From: JANXQG01 sp964615095
GTDB lineage: Bacteria > Planctomycetota > Planctomycetia > Pirellulales > Thermoguttaceae
NCBI GenBank assembly: GCA_964615095.1
Contig: CAZTPX010000005.1
Span: 62,001-126,000, forward strand
Direction: 5' to 3'
DNA: 64,000 bases
Each line of letters begins with the position of its first letter. Position 1 is the stretch's first letter. Shown in pieces: positions 9,100 through 17,986 of this stretch. The translations under genes were made by a program, and so were the position numbers. The notes beneath the pieces are model-generated. The model saw only the letters and a program-made list of their open reading frames with translations. It was not told the DNA's origin and ran no database searches.

Positions 9100-10260
9100 A
9101 TGGTCCAAATCGTCGCATTGTCATGTTCGTTCGGGCTGGGCGTGTGTTTCTCGCTCTTGGGCACGATCAGCGTCAAGCTCATGCCGCGTCTGAAGATCGA
9201 TCAGGCCCGGTTCGGCACGTTGGTGACCGGCTTCATGAGCGCCTGCCTGATCGCTTCGCTGTTGATGGGGGTGATCATCGATCGGCTGGGCCATCGGCCG
9301 GTGGCGGTTTTTGGGTTTGGGTTGGCGGCGCTTTGCATTCTTCTACTGGCGCGCAGCAAGACCTATGCGACGGTGCTGGGGTCCTGCCTGCTGCTGGGCT
9401 TCGGGGCGATGGCCCTGAACACCGCCGCCAACACGTTGATTCCCAAGGTGCTTTACGGCGGGCAGAATGCCGCGGCGGCCCTGAACCTGGGGAACGTGGC
9501 GTTTGGTGTGGGGCTGCTTCTGGCGCCGCTGGTCATGAGCTACCTATTCCGCAAGACATCGTACGAGAACACGGTTTCGGCCGTGGCCTTAGTGATGGCG
9601 GCGCCGTTGGTCTTAGCGGCCCTGGCAACGTACCCATCACAGGCCGGCGATGCCTTCGAGTTCGGCGAGGCCCTGTCGCTGCTCGCCAAGCCGATAGTTT
9701 GGGTGGCCGGCCTGGCTTTGTACTGCTACTCCGCCCTGGACGTCTCGTTCAGCAACTGGTTGCCGGCGTTCGGAAAGGAAGTGCTTGCCGTATCGCCGCG
9801 GCGCACTGACCCCAACGCTGCCGACGCCGCGGCGCAGCGGCTGATCTCAGTCTACGCGCTGGCGCTGATTGGCGGGCGGGCAGCCGCCAGCCAGATGCCC
9901 GGGCTGAAGGAGTTCGGCTATTGGTACGTAGCAGCCGCCGCGCTGGCGGTGGCGTTGCTGATCCTGTGGATGACTTGGACGCGGCACGCCGTGGTGGCTT
10001 GGTTGTTGGTCCTGCTGGTGGGAGCTCTTACTGCCCCATTCTTCCCGCTGATTGTGGCAACCAGCTTTGGCAAGTTTCCCGAAGAGGTTCACGGCAGCTT
10101 GTTCGGGATCATCTTTGCCGGGGCGCTGGCGGGCGGCGCGACCGTGCCCAAGGCAATCGGCAACCTGGCCAAGGGATCGAGCATTCGCAAGAGCATGGGG
10201 CTATTGGCCCCGCTATGCGTGGCCCTTGCTATCTTGGCCTATGTTCTGGGAACACTTTGA
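9100..10260 (+). CDS. Major facilitator superfamily transporter
   Basis: A 386-residue integral membrane protein with about 12 hydrophobic segments. The loop between helices 2 and 3 has the MFS signature form (IDRLGHRPVAVFG, equivalent to G-x-x-x-D-R-x-G-x-R). The first helices resemble sugar or fucose-permease-like members, and the second half begins after the loop near residues 225-245. The start ATG lies 3 bases after the stop of the PQQ-propeller gene and uses AAGGTG inside that gene's last codons, indicating coupling. Substrate cannot be told from sequence; the neighbouring glycosidase-like gene makes a sugar derivative plausible. Confidence 0.85.
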   Translation: MVQIVALSCSFGLGVCFSLLGTISVKLMPRLKIDQARFGTLVTGFMSACLIASLLMGVIIDRLGHRPVAVFGFGLAALCILLLARSKTYATVLGSCLLLGFGAMALNTAANTLIPKVLYGGQNAAAALNLGNVAFGVGLLLAPLVMSYLFRKTSYENTVSAVALVMAAPLVLAALATYPSQAGDAFEFGEALSLLAKPIVWVAGLALYCYSALDVSFSNWLPAFGKEVLAVSPRRTDPNAADAAAQRLISVYALALIGGRAAASQMPGLKEFGYWYVAAAALAVALLILWMTWTRHAVVAWLLVLLVGALTAPFFPLIVATSFGKFPEEVHGSLFGIIFAGALAGGATVPKAIGNLAKGSSIRKSMGLLAPLCVALAILAYVLGTL

Positions 10261-10303
10261 TTCACGCATTTGAGACCTCGCGGAACCTCCCGCCCCTGAC
10301 ACG

Positions 10304-11317
10304 ATGACACAAACCACTCCTCGCGATCGCGTATGGCAGGCCATCCGGCACCAACAGCCGGACCGGGTGCCCTGGCAGTTCGGCTATACGGTTCCCGCAC
10401 GACAGAAACTGGAACAACATTTCGGCACCACCGACTTGGACGCCGTTTTGGGCAATCACCTGGTGAAGTACCGGCCCCGCGCCGCCGACGCGCTGGTGGA
10501 GGTGCGGCCCGGCTTCTGGCGCGACGAATTCGGAGTGGTGTGGAATCGCACCATCGACAAGGATATCGGCACGGTCGTGGAATATCAGCTCAAGGACCGC
10601 TCGCTGGCAGGCTTCGCCTTTCCCAATCCGCACGATCCACGGCGGTATGCCAACTTGCCCTCGTTCCTGGCGACGCACGCCAACCGTTTCCGCTACGTGA
10701 GCATCGCCTTTTCGTTGTTCGAGAGGGCGTGGTCGCTGCGCGGCATGGAACCACTGTTGATCGACATGCTGGAAGCGCCGGACTTCGTCGACGAGTTGTT
10801 GGACGCGCTTGCCGCCTTCGACCTGGGCATCCTCGAAGAGGTGCTTTCGTCGGGTATCGACGGAGTGATGTTCGGCGACGATTGGGGGCAGCAGAAAGGC
10901 TTGATCTTCGGCCGGCGTCTCTGGCAGCGGTTTATCAAGCCGCGAATCGCGCGGTTGTACGGCGCGGTAAAACGCGCCGGCAAGGCCGTGTTAATCCACT
11001 CGTGCGGGCAGGTCCAAGAGTTGTTTCCCGAACTGATCGAGGCAGGCTTGGACGTCTTCAATCCGTTTCAGCCCGAAGCGATGAATCCCTACGAGATGAA
11101 GCGCCAATTCGGATCGCGGCTGACCTTCCTGGGCGGCGTGAGCGTGCAGAGGCTCCTGCCTTTCGGCACGCCGCCGCAAATTCGCGACGAGGTCCGCCGC
11201 TTGATGAACGGCGTTGGCGCCGGGGGCGGTTTCATCATTGCGCCGTCGCACGACATGCCGGGAGACATCCCTCTGGAGAACCTGTTGGCCTTTGTGGAGG
11301 CCGTTCACGCCGGATGA
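10304..11317 (+). CDS. Uroporphyrinogen decarboxylase family protein
   Basis: A 337-residue TIM-barrel protein of the UroD/MtaA superfamily. It opens with the family motif PRDRVWQAIRHQQPDRVPW and contains a late IHSCGQV, which matches the H-x-C type metal site of corrinoid-linked methyltransferases (MtaA/MtbA) and not heme-pathway HemE. FLGGVSVQ near residue 280 is also typical of this branch. Planctomycetes have many such paralogues next to sugar-catabolic genes, with unproved roles. It follows the MFS gene by 43 bases and its stop overlaps a possible ATG of the next frame, so the four genes from 7765 onwards may form one transcript. Confidence 0.85.
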   Translation: MTQTTPRDRVWQAIRHQQPDRVPWQFGYTVPARQKLEQHFGTTDLDAVLGNHLVKYRPRAADALVEVRPGFWRDEFGVVWNRTIDKDIGTVVEYQLKDRSLAGFAFPNPHDPRRYANLPSFLATHANRFRYVSIAFSLFERAWSLRGMEPLLIDMLEAPDFVDELLDALAAFDLGILEEVLSSGIDGVMFGDDWGQQKGLIFGRRLWQRFIKPRIARLYGAVKRAGKAVLIHSCGQVQELFPELIEAGLDVFNPFQPEAMNPYEMKRQFGSRLTFLGGVSVQRLLPFGTPPQIRDEVRRLMNGVGAGGGFIIAPSHDMPGDIPLENLLAFVEAVHAG

Positions 11318-11376
11318 GGACCGACGCATCGATAAGTGTTGCAAATGGACTTCTCGTTTACATGATAGGACAGCGT

Positions 11377-13554
11377 ATGTTGAGACGACGATGCGTGATC
11401 TGGGAAATGGTTGCCCTGGCGACTGTTGGGGCGTGGGCGTCCCATGTCTGGGCACAGGACACCGCGGCGAAGGCCGGGGGCGTGGTGACCCAATACATCG
11501 ATCCGGTGCAGCAGACCGCGCTGGAGTTCGGGGCCCGGTCGCACTGGCTCCAGCCCTGGCGGGCCTATCTCGACACCGTTCCCACCGTCCGCCTGCGCGA
11601 GGCCGTGGGGATCAACCTGAACGTGGAGGCGGACGAAGCCGACGCCGTCTGCCGGCACCTCGCCGCGCATGGGTTCTGCAAGGCCAGGCTCGAATTCGGC
11701 TGGGGCAGCATCTCGTGGGACGATCCCAAGCAATTGGCCGATCCCAAGCGATTCGAGAAGCTGGTCGGTGCTTGCCGCGATCACGGCCTGCGGCCCTTGT
11801 TCCTGCTGAACTCGCACCACGGCGCGCCTTGCCCGCTGCAATTCTTCGACGTCCGCCTGGCAAAACCGGCCCACAAGGGTGACCGCGTCGTCTACCTGGC
11901 CAAACAGAACCTGGAGCGGCTGGTCCCCGGCCGCTCGGGCCTGAATCAATTGACCGACTACTGGGCTGCCGAGGCCCTGTTCACTAAGATCGACGCCGAT
12001 GGCAGGGCAACGCTCTCCAAGCCGCTGCCCAAGGATCTGGCGGCAGGGAATGCCCCCGCCGCGACACTCAAGTACCTGCCTTTCTACCCGCCGGACGAAG
12101 TGAATGGCAAGAGCCGGCCCGAGTTCCGCGAGACACTCGACGGCTGGATCGACTACGTCGCCGCCATTACCCGCGAGGCCCGCCGCGTGCTGCACAGCAG
12201 CAATGCCCAGGATGCTGGCTTCGACCTGGAGGTCTGGAACGAGTTGACCTTCGGTTCCAACTTCCTCTCGATCAACAACTACTACGAGAAGCTGATCGCC
12301 CAAGGGCGGCCGGCCCACGAACAGATCCTGCGGGCGACAGTCGAGTACGTCGAGCGGCATCGGGCCGAACTGCCGGGTGTCGGCGTGAACGACGGCTTCA
12401 ACAATCAATGGCCCTGGGGCGCGGGTTCGACCGCGCCGGCGGGGCTGGCGGCCCTCGGCAAGCATCCGTATGCGGGCGTGCGGCGGTTCCCGGCCGACCA
12501 GGGACCGCCCGGCGGCTCGCGTTCCGTCGACGCCTTGGGCCGGCCCGACAGTATCGAAGTCGCACCCGGGAAGTGGAAAGACGCGTTCGTGCCCGCCTAC
12601 GTGTCGCACTTTCCCGAGTATTTCCTCTGTGCCATCCAGACCGAACACCTGATCCGCGATCTGTCGCCCATCGAAACCAGCTTGTACGGCGTGAAGCATG
12701 GCCGCACGACGCACCCGCTGTGGCCCGACGGCCGCGCAGCCCCCGCGCCGCAGATGTGGATCACCGAGGTGAATATCGACCCCAATGGCGCCGACCCGGG
12801 CAACATGGCTGCCTACACGGCGCGTGGAAAGATGCCGGTCGCCCCGAGCCTGACGCCCGCGGATGCCGATCGCATGAAGGCCAAGGCCGTGCTGCGTTAC
12901 CTGACATGCTACTGCAACAAAGGGCCCGTGCGGTTCTACTTCTTTGCCGCCAAGGACGACAATCCGATGGGTCTATCGCTCATGGGCCCGGCGCTATTCA
13001 AATACCTCAAATCGCACGACAACCGCACGGCGGAGGATGACGCGGCCCTCGTATCGCCCACCATGCGGGCCGTGCGGCGTCTGGTGGCAGTCATGGCGGA
13101 TGGAACACACATTACAACGCCGCGGGGCGTGCGCTTGCTGCGGATCGAGGAGAGCCATGGGCACCGGCAGTTCAACGGCGACCCGGCCACCGCGGGCCGC
13201 ACGCCCGATCCCCATCCGCCGCTCTATAACCGCGACGTCCTGGCCTTCTTGCCCTACCAGGCCACGGACCACAAGTTCGTGGTCGCCCTGTACGTGATGA
13301 CCCGCAACCTGGCGCGGCTCTACCGGCCCGCCGCGCCGGCCAGCGACCCGACAAGATTCGATATGCCAGCCGAATCGTACCGCCTGACCATCGGCGGCGT
13401 CGAGGCGGAAGGGGCGAGATTCGCGCTGGTTGATCCGCTGGGGGGCAGCGAGGCGCCGGTCAAGCCGCTTGGTTCATCGCCCGGGGAGGTCGCCGTTGAG
13501 GTTTCCTTGACCGACAGTCCACGACTCCTAGTCATTGAGGAGCGGGTGCGATGA
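11377..13554 (+). CDS. Putative secreted glycosidase, clan GH-A-like
   Basis: A 725-residue protein from the ATG at 11377, which has AGGA about 6 bases upstream and a good signal peptide (MLRRRC... to SHVWAQ). Alternative starts at 11314 (overlapping the UroD stop) and 11362 only add a poor leader. The first 450 residues read like a TIM-barrel glycoside hydrolase: VWNE (near residue 288) gives a candidate acid/base glutamate preceded by Asn, and MWITEVN (near 465) a candidate nucleophile glutamate, the arrangement of clan GH-A families such as GH39 and GH5. A C-terminal beta-rich part follows. I cannot name the family or substrate. It is the last gene of the possible 7765-13554 run. Confidence 0.6.
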   Translation: MLRRRCVIWEMVALATVGAWASHVWAQDTAAKAGGVVTQYIDPVQQTALEFGARSHWLQPWRAYLDTVPTVRLREAVGINLNVEADEADAVCRHLAAHGFCKARLEFGWGSISWDDPKQLADPKRFEKLVGACRDHGLRPLFLLNSHHGAPCPLQFFDVRLAKPAHKGDRVVYLAKQNLERLVPGRSGLNQLTDYWAAEALFTKIDADGRATLSKPLPKDLAAGNAPAATLKYLPFYPPDEVNGKSRPEFRETLDGWIDYVAAITREARRVLHSSNAQDAGFDLEVWNELTFGSNFLSINNYYEKLIAQGRPAHEQILRATVEYVERHRAELPGVGVNDGFNNQWPWGAGSTAPAGLAALGKHPYAGVRRFPADQGPPGGSRSVDALGRPDSIEVAPGKWKDAFVPAYVSHFPEYFLCAIQTEHLIRDLSPIETSLYGVKHGRTTHPLWPDGRAAPAPQMWITEVNIDPNGADPGNMAAYTARGKMPVAPSLTPADADRMKAKAVLRYLTCYCNKGPVRFYFFAAKDDNPMGLSLMGPALFKYLKSHDNRTAEDDAALVSPTMRAVRRLVAVMADGTHITTPRGVRLLRIEESHGHRQFNGDPATAGRTPDPHPPLYNRDVLAFLPYQATDHKFVVALYVMTRNLARLYRPAAPASDPTRFDMPAESYRLTIGGVEAEGARFALVDPLGGSEAPVKPLGSSPGEVAVEVSLTDSPRLLVIEERVR

Positions 13555-13565
13555 GTGATTTCGCT

Positions 13566-13645
13566 ACAAGGACCTGCTGTAGGCCCCTCTTGCCGAGAGG
13601 GACTATTGTGCTTCGAGCCGCGGGAGAGACTTCGCATTGTTCGTG
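13566..13645 (+). repeat. Dispersed repeat family B, copy 1
   Basis: Contains the hairpin CCCTCTTGCCGAGAGGG preceded by CTGTAGG. The reverse complement of 16412-16497 is clearly homologous over about 80 bases, including the following GACTA-TTGTGCT-CGA stretch. No coding function. Confidence 0.7.
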
Positions 13646-14032
13646 GAAACGGGGACATAGCTTCTAGTTGTGTTTGTCCACCAATACTAGCTGCTTCCCA
13701 GTTTCGCCTTCCCGCGGCAGGTTTGCCGCTCGCCGCCAAAGTTTGTATTCGCGGCGGATTGGATCATGATCATGGCGGCGTACACCGCGATCCCACAGGC
13801 GGCGAACTGCATCCGGGCCTTGCAGCGCCCCATTGTATGTATGGGCCTATTCACGGCGGTGCAGAGTTTTGCTAAAATATGCCTGTGATTTGAATTCCCG
13901 CCTAACGGACTGCAGGAGAAATACACTCGCCGTCCGCGACCGAGCGACGGCACGGGACGCCATTCGACGGCTTGCGAAAGTCAGTCTAAAATATGGATAA
14001 AGTTTCACTTACGACGCGAGAGGAGAAGGGCC
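13646..14032. other. Intergenic region, nothing recognised
   Basis: Between repeat family B and the PIN toxin-antitoxin pair. I see no RNA gene, no conserved protein fragment and no strong promoter; only the ribosome site GAGGAGAAGGG just before 14033 is clear. Confidence 0.4.
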
Positions 14033-14266
14033 GTGGTCCAGACGATCGAAGCAACCTTTGACGGTGCCGTATTCCATCCGGCAGAGCCAGTCGCGTTAGC
14101 TCCCAACACGCGCGTCCGCATTACCGTCGAGAGCGAAGCGGGCCAAACCAGCGAGCCTGGATCGTTTCTTGATACGGCGCGGTCCCTGGGCCTGGAGGGA
14201 CCTGCCGACTGGTCGGTCAACCTCCACAAGTATCTGTACGGCGAGGGGCGCCGGGATGAAGGATGA
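14033..14266 (+). CDS. DUF104-like antitoxin of a PIN toxin pair
   Basis: A 77-residue protein that starts with GTG at 14033, preceded by GAGGAGAAGGG at good spacing. The N-terminus (VQTIEATFDGAVFHPAEPVALAPNTRVRITVE) matches the small beta-barrel (AF2212/DUF104-type) antitoxins, in which a peptide like IEATFDGGVFRP recurs. The C-terminal tail is charged and would wrap the toxin. Its last 11 bases overlap the start of the PIN-domain gene, which indicates coupled expression and usual antitoxin-first order. It should bind its own promoter and neutralise the ribonuclease encoded next. Confidence 0.75.
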   Translation: MVQTIEATFDGAVFHPAEPVALAPNTRVRITVESEAGQTSEPGSFLDTARSLGLEGPADWSVNLHKYLYGEGRRDEG

Positions 14267-14681
14267 GGTTTTCCTGGATTCTGCGTACTCCATCGCGCTC
14301 TCGGCCCCACGCGATGACCTTCATCTTCAAGCGATCGCCCTTGCCGACGACTTGCAGGCAGCGCGAACGCGGTTGCTTACGACTCGCGCGGTGGCCCTGG
14401 AAATTGGGAACGCCTTGGCGGGCAAACAGCATCGCCGCGCGAGTGTGCGCCTGCTTCAGTCGCTCGATGCCGATCCGCGCGTCGAAATCATTCCGTTGTC
14501 CGATGATCTCTACGCAAAGGCGTTCGTTCTTTACATGACTTGGGCGGACAAAGAATGGGGCATAACCGATTGCATCTCGTTCGTGGCTATGCGCGATCGC
14601 GGGATCACTGAGGCATTGACCAGCGACGAGCACTTCCGTCAGGCCGGCTTTGAAGTCCTCCTGAGACGCCCCACATTTTGA
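14256..14681 (+). CDS. vapC: VapC-like PIN-domain ribonuclease toxin
   Basis: A 141-residue PIN-domain protein. The start ATG at 14256 lies inside the last codons of the antitoxin; an upstream in-frame extension would overlap the antitoxin almost fully and was rejected. The acidic residues of the PIN active site are in order: D8 (FLDSAY), E near residue 50 (VALEIGNAL), D near residue 108 (GITDCISF) and D near 126 (TSDEHF). VapC enzymes cut tRNA or rRNA when released from the antitoxin. The ending DEHFRQAGFEVLL is typical of the family. Confidence 0.85.
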   Translation: MKDEVFLDSAYSIALSAPRDDLHLQAIALADDLQAARTRLLTTRAVALEIGNALAGKQHRRASVRLLQSLDADPRVEIIPLSDDLYAKAFVLYMTWADKEWGITDCISFVAMRDRGITEALTSDEHFRQAGFEVLLRRPTF

Positions 14682-14889
14682 TCGAGCGACGCGTGGATGA
14701 CCGATTCAACGGATCCGCAGTGCATGCCGGCGCGCACTGCTGTGCATTCACTTCTTGCTCGGCGCGAAAGGCCGGTTATTGTTCCTCATCACGCGATTGC
14801 TTTCCTTCAACACGGATCATTTTCGGACTTTTCCGATCACGATCATTGACCCGGCATCTTTCTGAACTGCGGGCGTTTCTTGCCGCGAA

Positions 14890-15105
14890 GTGCGCCGTGA
14901 CATCCTCCCCGCCGGCCCCTGCGATGTCTATTACCGGATTCTCGGCAACCTTGGTCGGACTGAGCAAGGGATTTCGCTGGAAGAAATCTTGCAGAAGATT
15001 GGTTTGGGACGGAGCCTGGAATGGCCGTACTCGAAGGCCTTCCGTGAGAAGTACGGCAAAGACGGCGAAGCCGACATGATCCGAGGAAGAGGCAGGAAAC
15101 GTTGA
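14890..15105 (+). CDS. Doubtful small ORF between toxin gene and serC
   Basis: A 71-residue frame opening with GTG at 14890. The stretch ILGNLGRTEQGISLEEILQK and the following helix-rich residues look protein-like, but there is no ribosome binding site, the frame is closed by a stop only about ten codons upstream, and I recognise no family. The rest of the 14682-15265 gap holds nothing else that I can support. It could be a small real gene, the tail of a decayed gene, or chance. Confidence 0.2.
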   Translation: MRRDILPAGPCDVYYRILGNLGRTEQGISLEEILQKIGLGRSLEWPYSKAFREKYGKDGEADMIRGRGRKR

Positions 15106-15265
15106 AGTCGTAAATCGTTATAGCACAACGGTTATCGGAAAATCAAGGCCTCTCCCGGCAAGGAAGAACGTACGCGCCCGACACGCGCCCGACGGCCCTA
15201 GACGTTCGCCCCAGATGGGTTATACTAGAAGTTTCGACACTTTTCATTTGCAGGAGATACCGATC

Positions 15266-16363
15266 ATGGAAAAGCGCGTTTACAATTTCTCGCCCGGTCC
15301 CGCCGTTTTGCCCCTGCCGGCCTTGGAAGAGGCCCAACGCGACCTGCTGGCCCTGCCAGGCTGCGGTATCTCGATCCTGGAGATCAGCCATCGCTCGAAG
15401 AAATTCGAACAGATATTGAACCAGGCCGAGACCAATCTGCGCACGCTGCTGGGCATCCCCAGCAACTACAAAATTCTGTTCCTGCAAGGCGGGGCACTGC
15501 TGCAATTCGGCATGATCCCCATGAGCTTCCTGCGCAACACGGGCAAGCCGGCCGACTATATCGTCACCGGCACCTGGTCGAAAAAGGCCGCCGACGAGGC
15601 CAAGACGCAGGGGAGCGTGCAAGTCGCCTTCGACGGCAAGCCGGGCAACTACAACCGCGTGCCCAAGGCCGGCGAGATCAAGCTCGACCCCAATGCGGCC
15701 TACGCCTACTTCACCTCCAACGAGACCATCCAGGGCGTCCAGTTCCCCGCCGAGCCTGAGGTGGGCGACGTGCCGCTGGTCTGCGACGCATCCAGCGATA
15801 TCCTCTCGCGGCCGGTCAACATGAGCCGCTACGGCCTGCTGTTCGCCTGCGCCCAGAAGAATGCCGGGCCGGCAGGCGTAACGCTGGTGATCATCCGCGA
15901 CGACCTCCTGGCCAAGGCGCCCAAGGATCTTCCCTCGCTGCTGAACTACCCGGTGCTGGCGGAGAACAAGTCGCTGCTGAACACGCCGCCGACATTCGCT
16001 ATCTACATGGTCAAACTGGTCACCGACTGGTTGCTCCGCGAGGTGGGCGGCCTGGAGAAGATGGCCGAGATCAACTGCCGCAAGGCCCGCATGCTGTACG
16101 AGGTCGTCGATCGCTCCGGCGGCTTCTACCTGCCGCACGCCGAGACCGCCAGCCGCTCGAACATGAACGTGCCCTTTAAGCTGGCCGACCCGGCCTTGGA
16201 CGAGGCATTCCTCAAGGGCGCGGCCGCCCAGGGACTGGTCGAGCTCAAGGGGCACCGTTCGGTGGGCGGTTTCCGCGCCTCGATCTATAACGCCATGCCC
16301 GAGTCCGGCGTCCAGATGCTGCGCGATTACATGCTGGACTTCGCCCAGAAGAACGCGAAGTAG
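15266..16363 (+). CDS. serC: Phosphoserine aminotransferase
   Basis: A 365-residue class-V PLP aminotransferase that converts 3-phosphohydroxypyruvate and glutamate to O-phosphoserine (serine biosynthesis) and can also act in pyridoxal phosphate synthesis. Diagnostic strings: YNFSPGPAVLP at the N-terminus, LFLQGGALLQF, YFTSNETIQGVQF, and the PLP lysine in CAQKNAGPAGVT, with the preceding CDASSDILSRPV. The C-terminus GHRSVGGFRASIYNAMP is typical. The start ATG at 15266 follows AGGAG by 9 bases; the longer in-frame extension lacks conservation. It stands alone: the next gene is convergent. Confidence 0.96.
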   Translation: MEKRVYNFSPGPAVLPLPALEEAQRDLLALPGCGISILEISHRSKKFEQILNQAETNLRTLLGIPSNYKILFLQGGALLQFGMIPMSFLRNTGKPADYIVTGTWSKKAADEAKTQGSVQVAFDGKPGNYNRVPKAGEIKLDPNAAYAYFTSNETIQGVQFPAEPEVGDVPLVCDASSDILSRPVNMSRYGLLFACAQKNAGPAGVTLVIIRDDLLAKAPKDLPSLLNYPVLAENKSLLNTPPTFAIYMVKLVTDWLLREVGGLEKMAEINCRKARMLYEVVDRSGGFYLPHAETASRSNMNVPFKLADPALDEAFLKGAAAQGLVELKGHRSVGGFRASIYNAMPESGVQMLRDYMLDFAQKNAK

Positions 16364-16373
16364 GGGAATCGGG

Positions 16374-16497
16374 AATTGTAGGTCCTTTCTGCCGGAAAGG
16401 ACCAATACTTTTCGACCTGGTGAGCAATTCCGAGCTTTGCCAGCGGTTCGGAGCACATTAGTCCCTCTCGGCAAGAGGGACCTACAGTAGTGCTGGA
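16374..16497. repeat. Dispersed repeat family B, copy 2, with two hairpins
   Basis: About 124 bp bounded by TGTAGGTCC at the left and GGGACCTACA at the right. It contains hairpins GGTCCTTTC-TGCC-GGAAAGGACC (16381-16403) and GTCCCTCT-CGGCA-AGAGGGAC. It lies between convergent serC and the GGDEF gene, so it may also act as a two-way terminator. The right half is homologous to 13566-13645. Confidence 0.7.
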
Positions 16498-16511
16498 CAC
16501 CCTCTCCAGCC

Positions 16512-17744
16512 TCACACCGAAATCTTGATGGGCTCGATCGCCATCTCGCTCGGGGCCACGGGCTTGGGATACTTGCCCTCGCAGAGAAAGGTGCGATTGC
16601 GGCCGTAGCGCTTGGCCTCGCGCAGGACGGCTTCGGTGCGCAACAAAAGCGACGATGGACTGTCGTCGGCGCCACTGCGGGCCAGGGCGCAACTGACGGT
16701 CACGCCGATGTGCGTATCCTGGTGTTCGAAGCTGGCCTTGGCGATCGTCTGCCGGTAGCGTTCGACCGTGCCGGTCGCGCTAGCCGTGTCCACGTCGGAA
16801 AACATCAGCAGGAACCGCTGGCCGGAGAAGCGAGCGACATGGACGTTTTCCGCGCGGTCGGCTTCCAGCAGCTTGCCGATGGCCTTCAGGATCTCGTTGC
16901 CGGCGCGATAGCCGAATCGCGAGTTGGTCTCCGCCAATCCATCGATGTCGATCATGGCCACGCACAGGCGGCTGTGGTCGGCGACGCCGGTCCACCACGC
17001 GCCGAGATCGGCCTCGATGCCGGCCCGATTCAGGCAGCCGGTCAAGGGATCGCTGCGGTCCGTCGTCTGCGGCGGGCTGTTCTCTTGCCGGGCCACGTCT
17101 GCCAGGGCCTTTGCCAGCCCGTCGCGGAGCACGTCCGTGGAATGCAGCAGGCGGTGCGTACAGCCCAAAAGCTTCCGAGCGCCGCCGGCCAGGTCGCTTT
17201 CGTAGTTGAATGCGGTGATCTCCCCGCAGGCCGCCTCGATCTCGGCATCCTGCATCTGACCGGCAACGTCAAGCTCGTGTCGGATGCCTTCCCAAGCGCC
17301 GTCGCTGCGTGTGAGGTCGGCCAGCCGATGTTGGGCCGCTTCGCGCGACTCGACGAAGTTGCGGGCCGTGTTCTGAATGCCGCTCAACACGGATTCAATC
17401 TTGCCCAGGTCGGGCGTCACGGCGGATTGCCGCAGTTGTTCGTCGGCCTCGGCCAGTTTGGCGCCGAAGGCGGCTACTCGGCCGTGCAGGTCGACCACCA
17501 CAAGATGTGCGGGGCTTTTCGGCAACGGGCCTATCGGGGCCGCGCGTGCCGCGGCTGGCTGCTCTGGCGTGGCAGGCTGCGCCGACACGGGAGCGGGTAC
17601 GGAATCCGCCGGCCCCAGGCTCATCGGAAGCGACACCAGTTCCCGGCGGGCCAAGATCTTCTGATAACGCCGGCCAAGGACGGTTGCCACGGCGAAGCCC
17701 GCGCCAACGTTGACAAGCGACAGAACGCACAGATAGAGGATCAA
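16512..17744 (-). CDS. GGDEF-domain protein with degenerate active site
   Basis: A 410-residue protein with an N-terminal membrane helix (residues 2-24), a Pro/Ala-rich linker, a helical middle region and a C-terminal GGDEF fold (about 235-390), recognised from SDPLTGCLNRAG, MIDIDGLAETNSRFGYRAGNEILK and AVLREAKRYGRN. The signature that should read R-[YF]-GGDEF is RFSGQRF, so the metal- and substrate-binding acidic residues are missing and diguanylate cyclase activity is improbable; it may be a GTP or c-di-GMP sensing or scaffold protein. The start is TTG at 17742-17744, supported by GGGAG 6-7 bases upstream and by the membrane helix that follows. Confidence 0.8.
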   Translation of the reverse strand: MILYLCVLSLVNVGAGFAVATVLGRRYQKILARRELVSLPMSLGPADSVPAPVSAQPATPEQPAAARAAPIGPLPKSPAHLVVVDLHGRVAAFGAKLAEADEQLRQSAVTPDLGKIESVLSGIQNTARNFVESREAAQHRLADLTRSDGAWEGIRHELDVAGQMQDAEIEAACGEITAFNYESDLAGGARKLLGCTHRLLHSTDVLRDGLAKALADVARQENSPPQTTDRSDPLTGCLNRAGIEADLGAWWTGVADHSRLCVAMIDIDGLAETNSRFGYRAGNEILKAIGKLLEADRAENVHVARFSGQRFLLMFSDVDTASATGTVERYRQTIAKASFEHQDTHIGVTVSCALARSGADDSPSSLLLRTEAVLREAKRYGRNRTFLCEGKYPKPVAPSEMAIEPIKISV

Positions 17745-17892
17745 GGTCCGCTCCCGTAACCGACCGATTCCAAGGGTTTATGGAAGTCTAGGTTATGGAG
17801 CGGTGGAAGATTGCCGGGGAACTGAGTACTCAAACTGTAACGTCCTCGCCGACCCCGTGGGACCGCTGGAAACGTCGAGCTGAATACAAGAT

Positions 17893-17909
17893 GTAGTACT
17901 GAGTACTAC
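17893..17909. repeat. Perfect 17-base palindrome
   Basis: GTAGTACT-G-AGTACTAC in the 240-base gap between the GGDEF gene and the six-repeat protein gene; a related GAGTACTC lies about 70 bases to the left. It could be an operator upstream of the GGDEF gene or part of the 3' region of the minus-strand gene ending at 17987. Confidence 0.4.
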
Positions 17910-17986
17910 GCGTTGTGTCGCCACATTTCAGCGGTCTCGCAGGGACCGTGGTAGCGTTAACGGTTGAGATATGACGATCGTAACGG

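Noticed and set aside
10333..11376. Extension of the glycosidase-like frame through the UroD gene
   Set aside because: It overlaps the recognised UroD-family gene in another frame; the signal peptide and ribosome site place the start at 11377.
14678..15079. A 133-codon frame after the PIN toxin
   Set aside because: Composition is unlike a protein, no ribosome site, no family; treated as intergenic.
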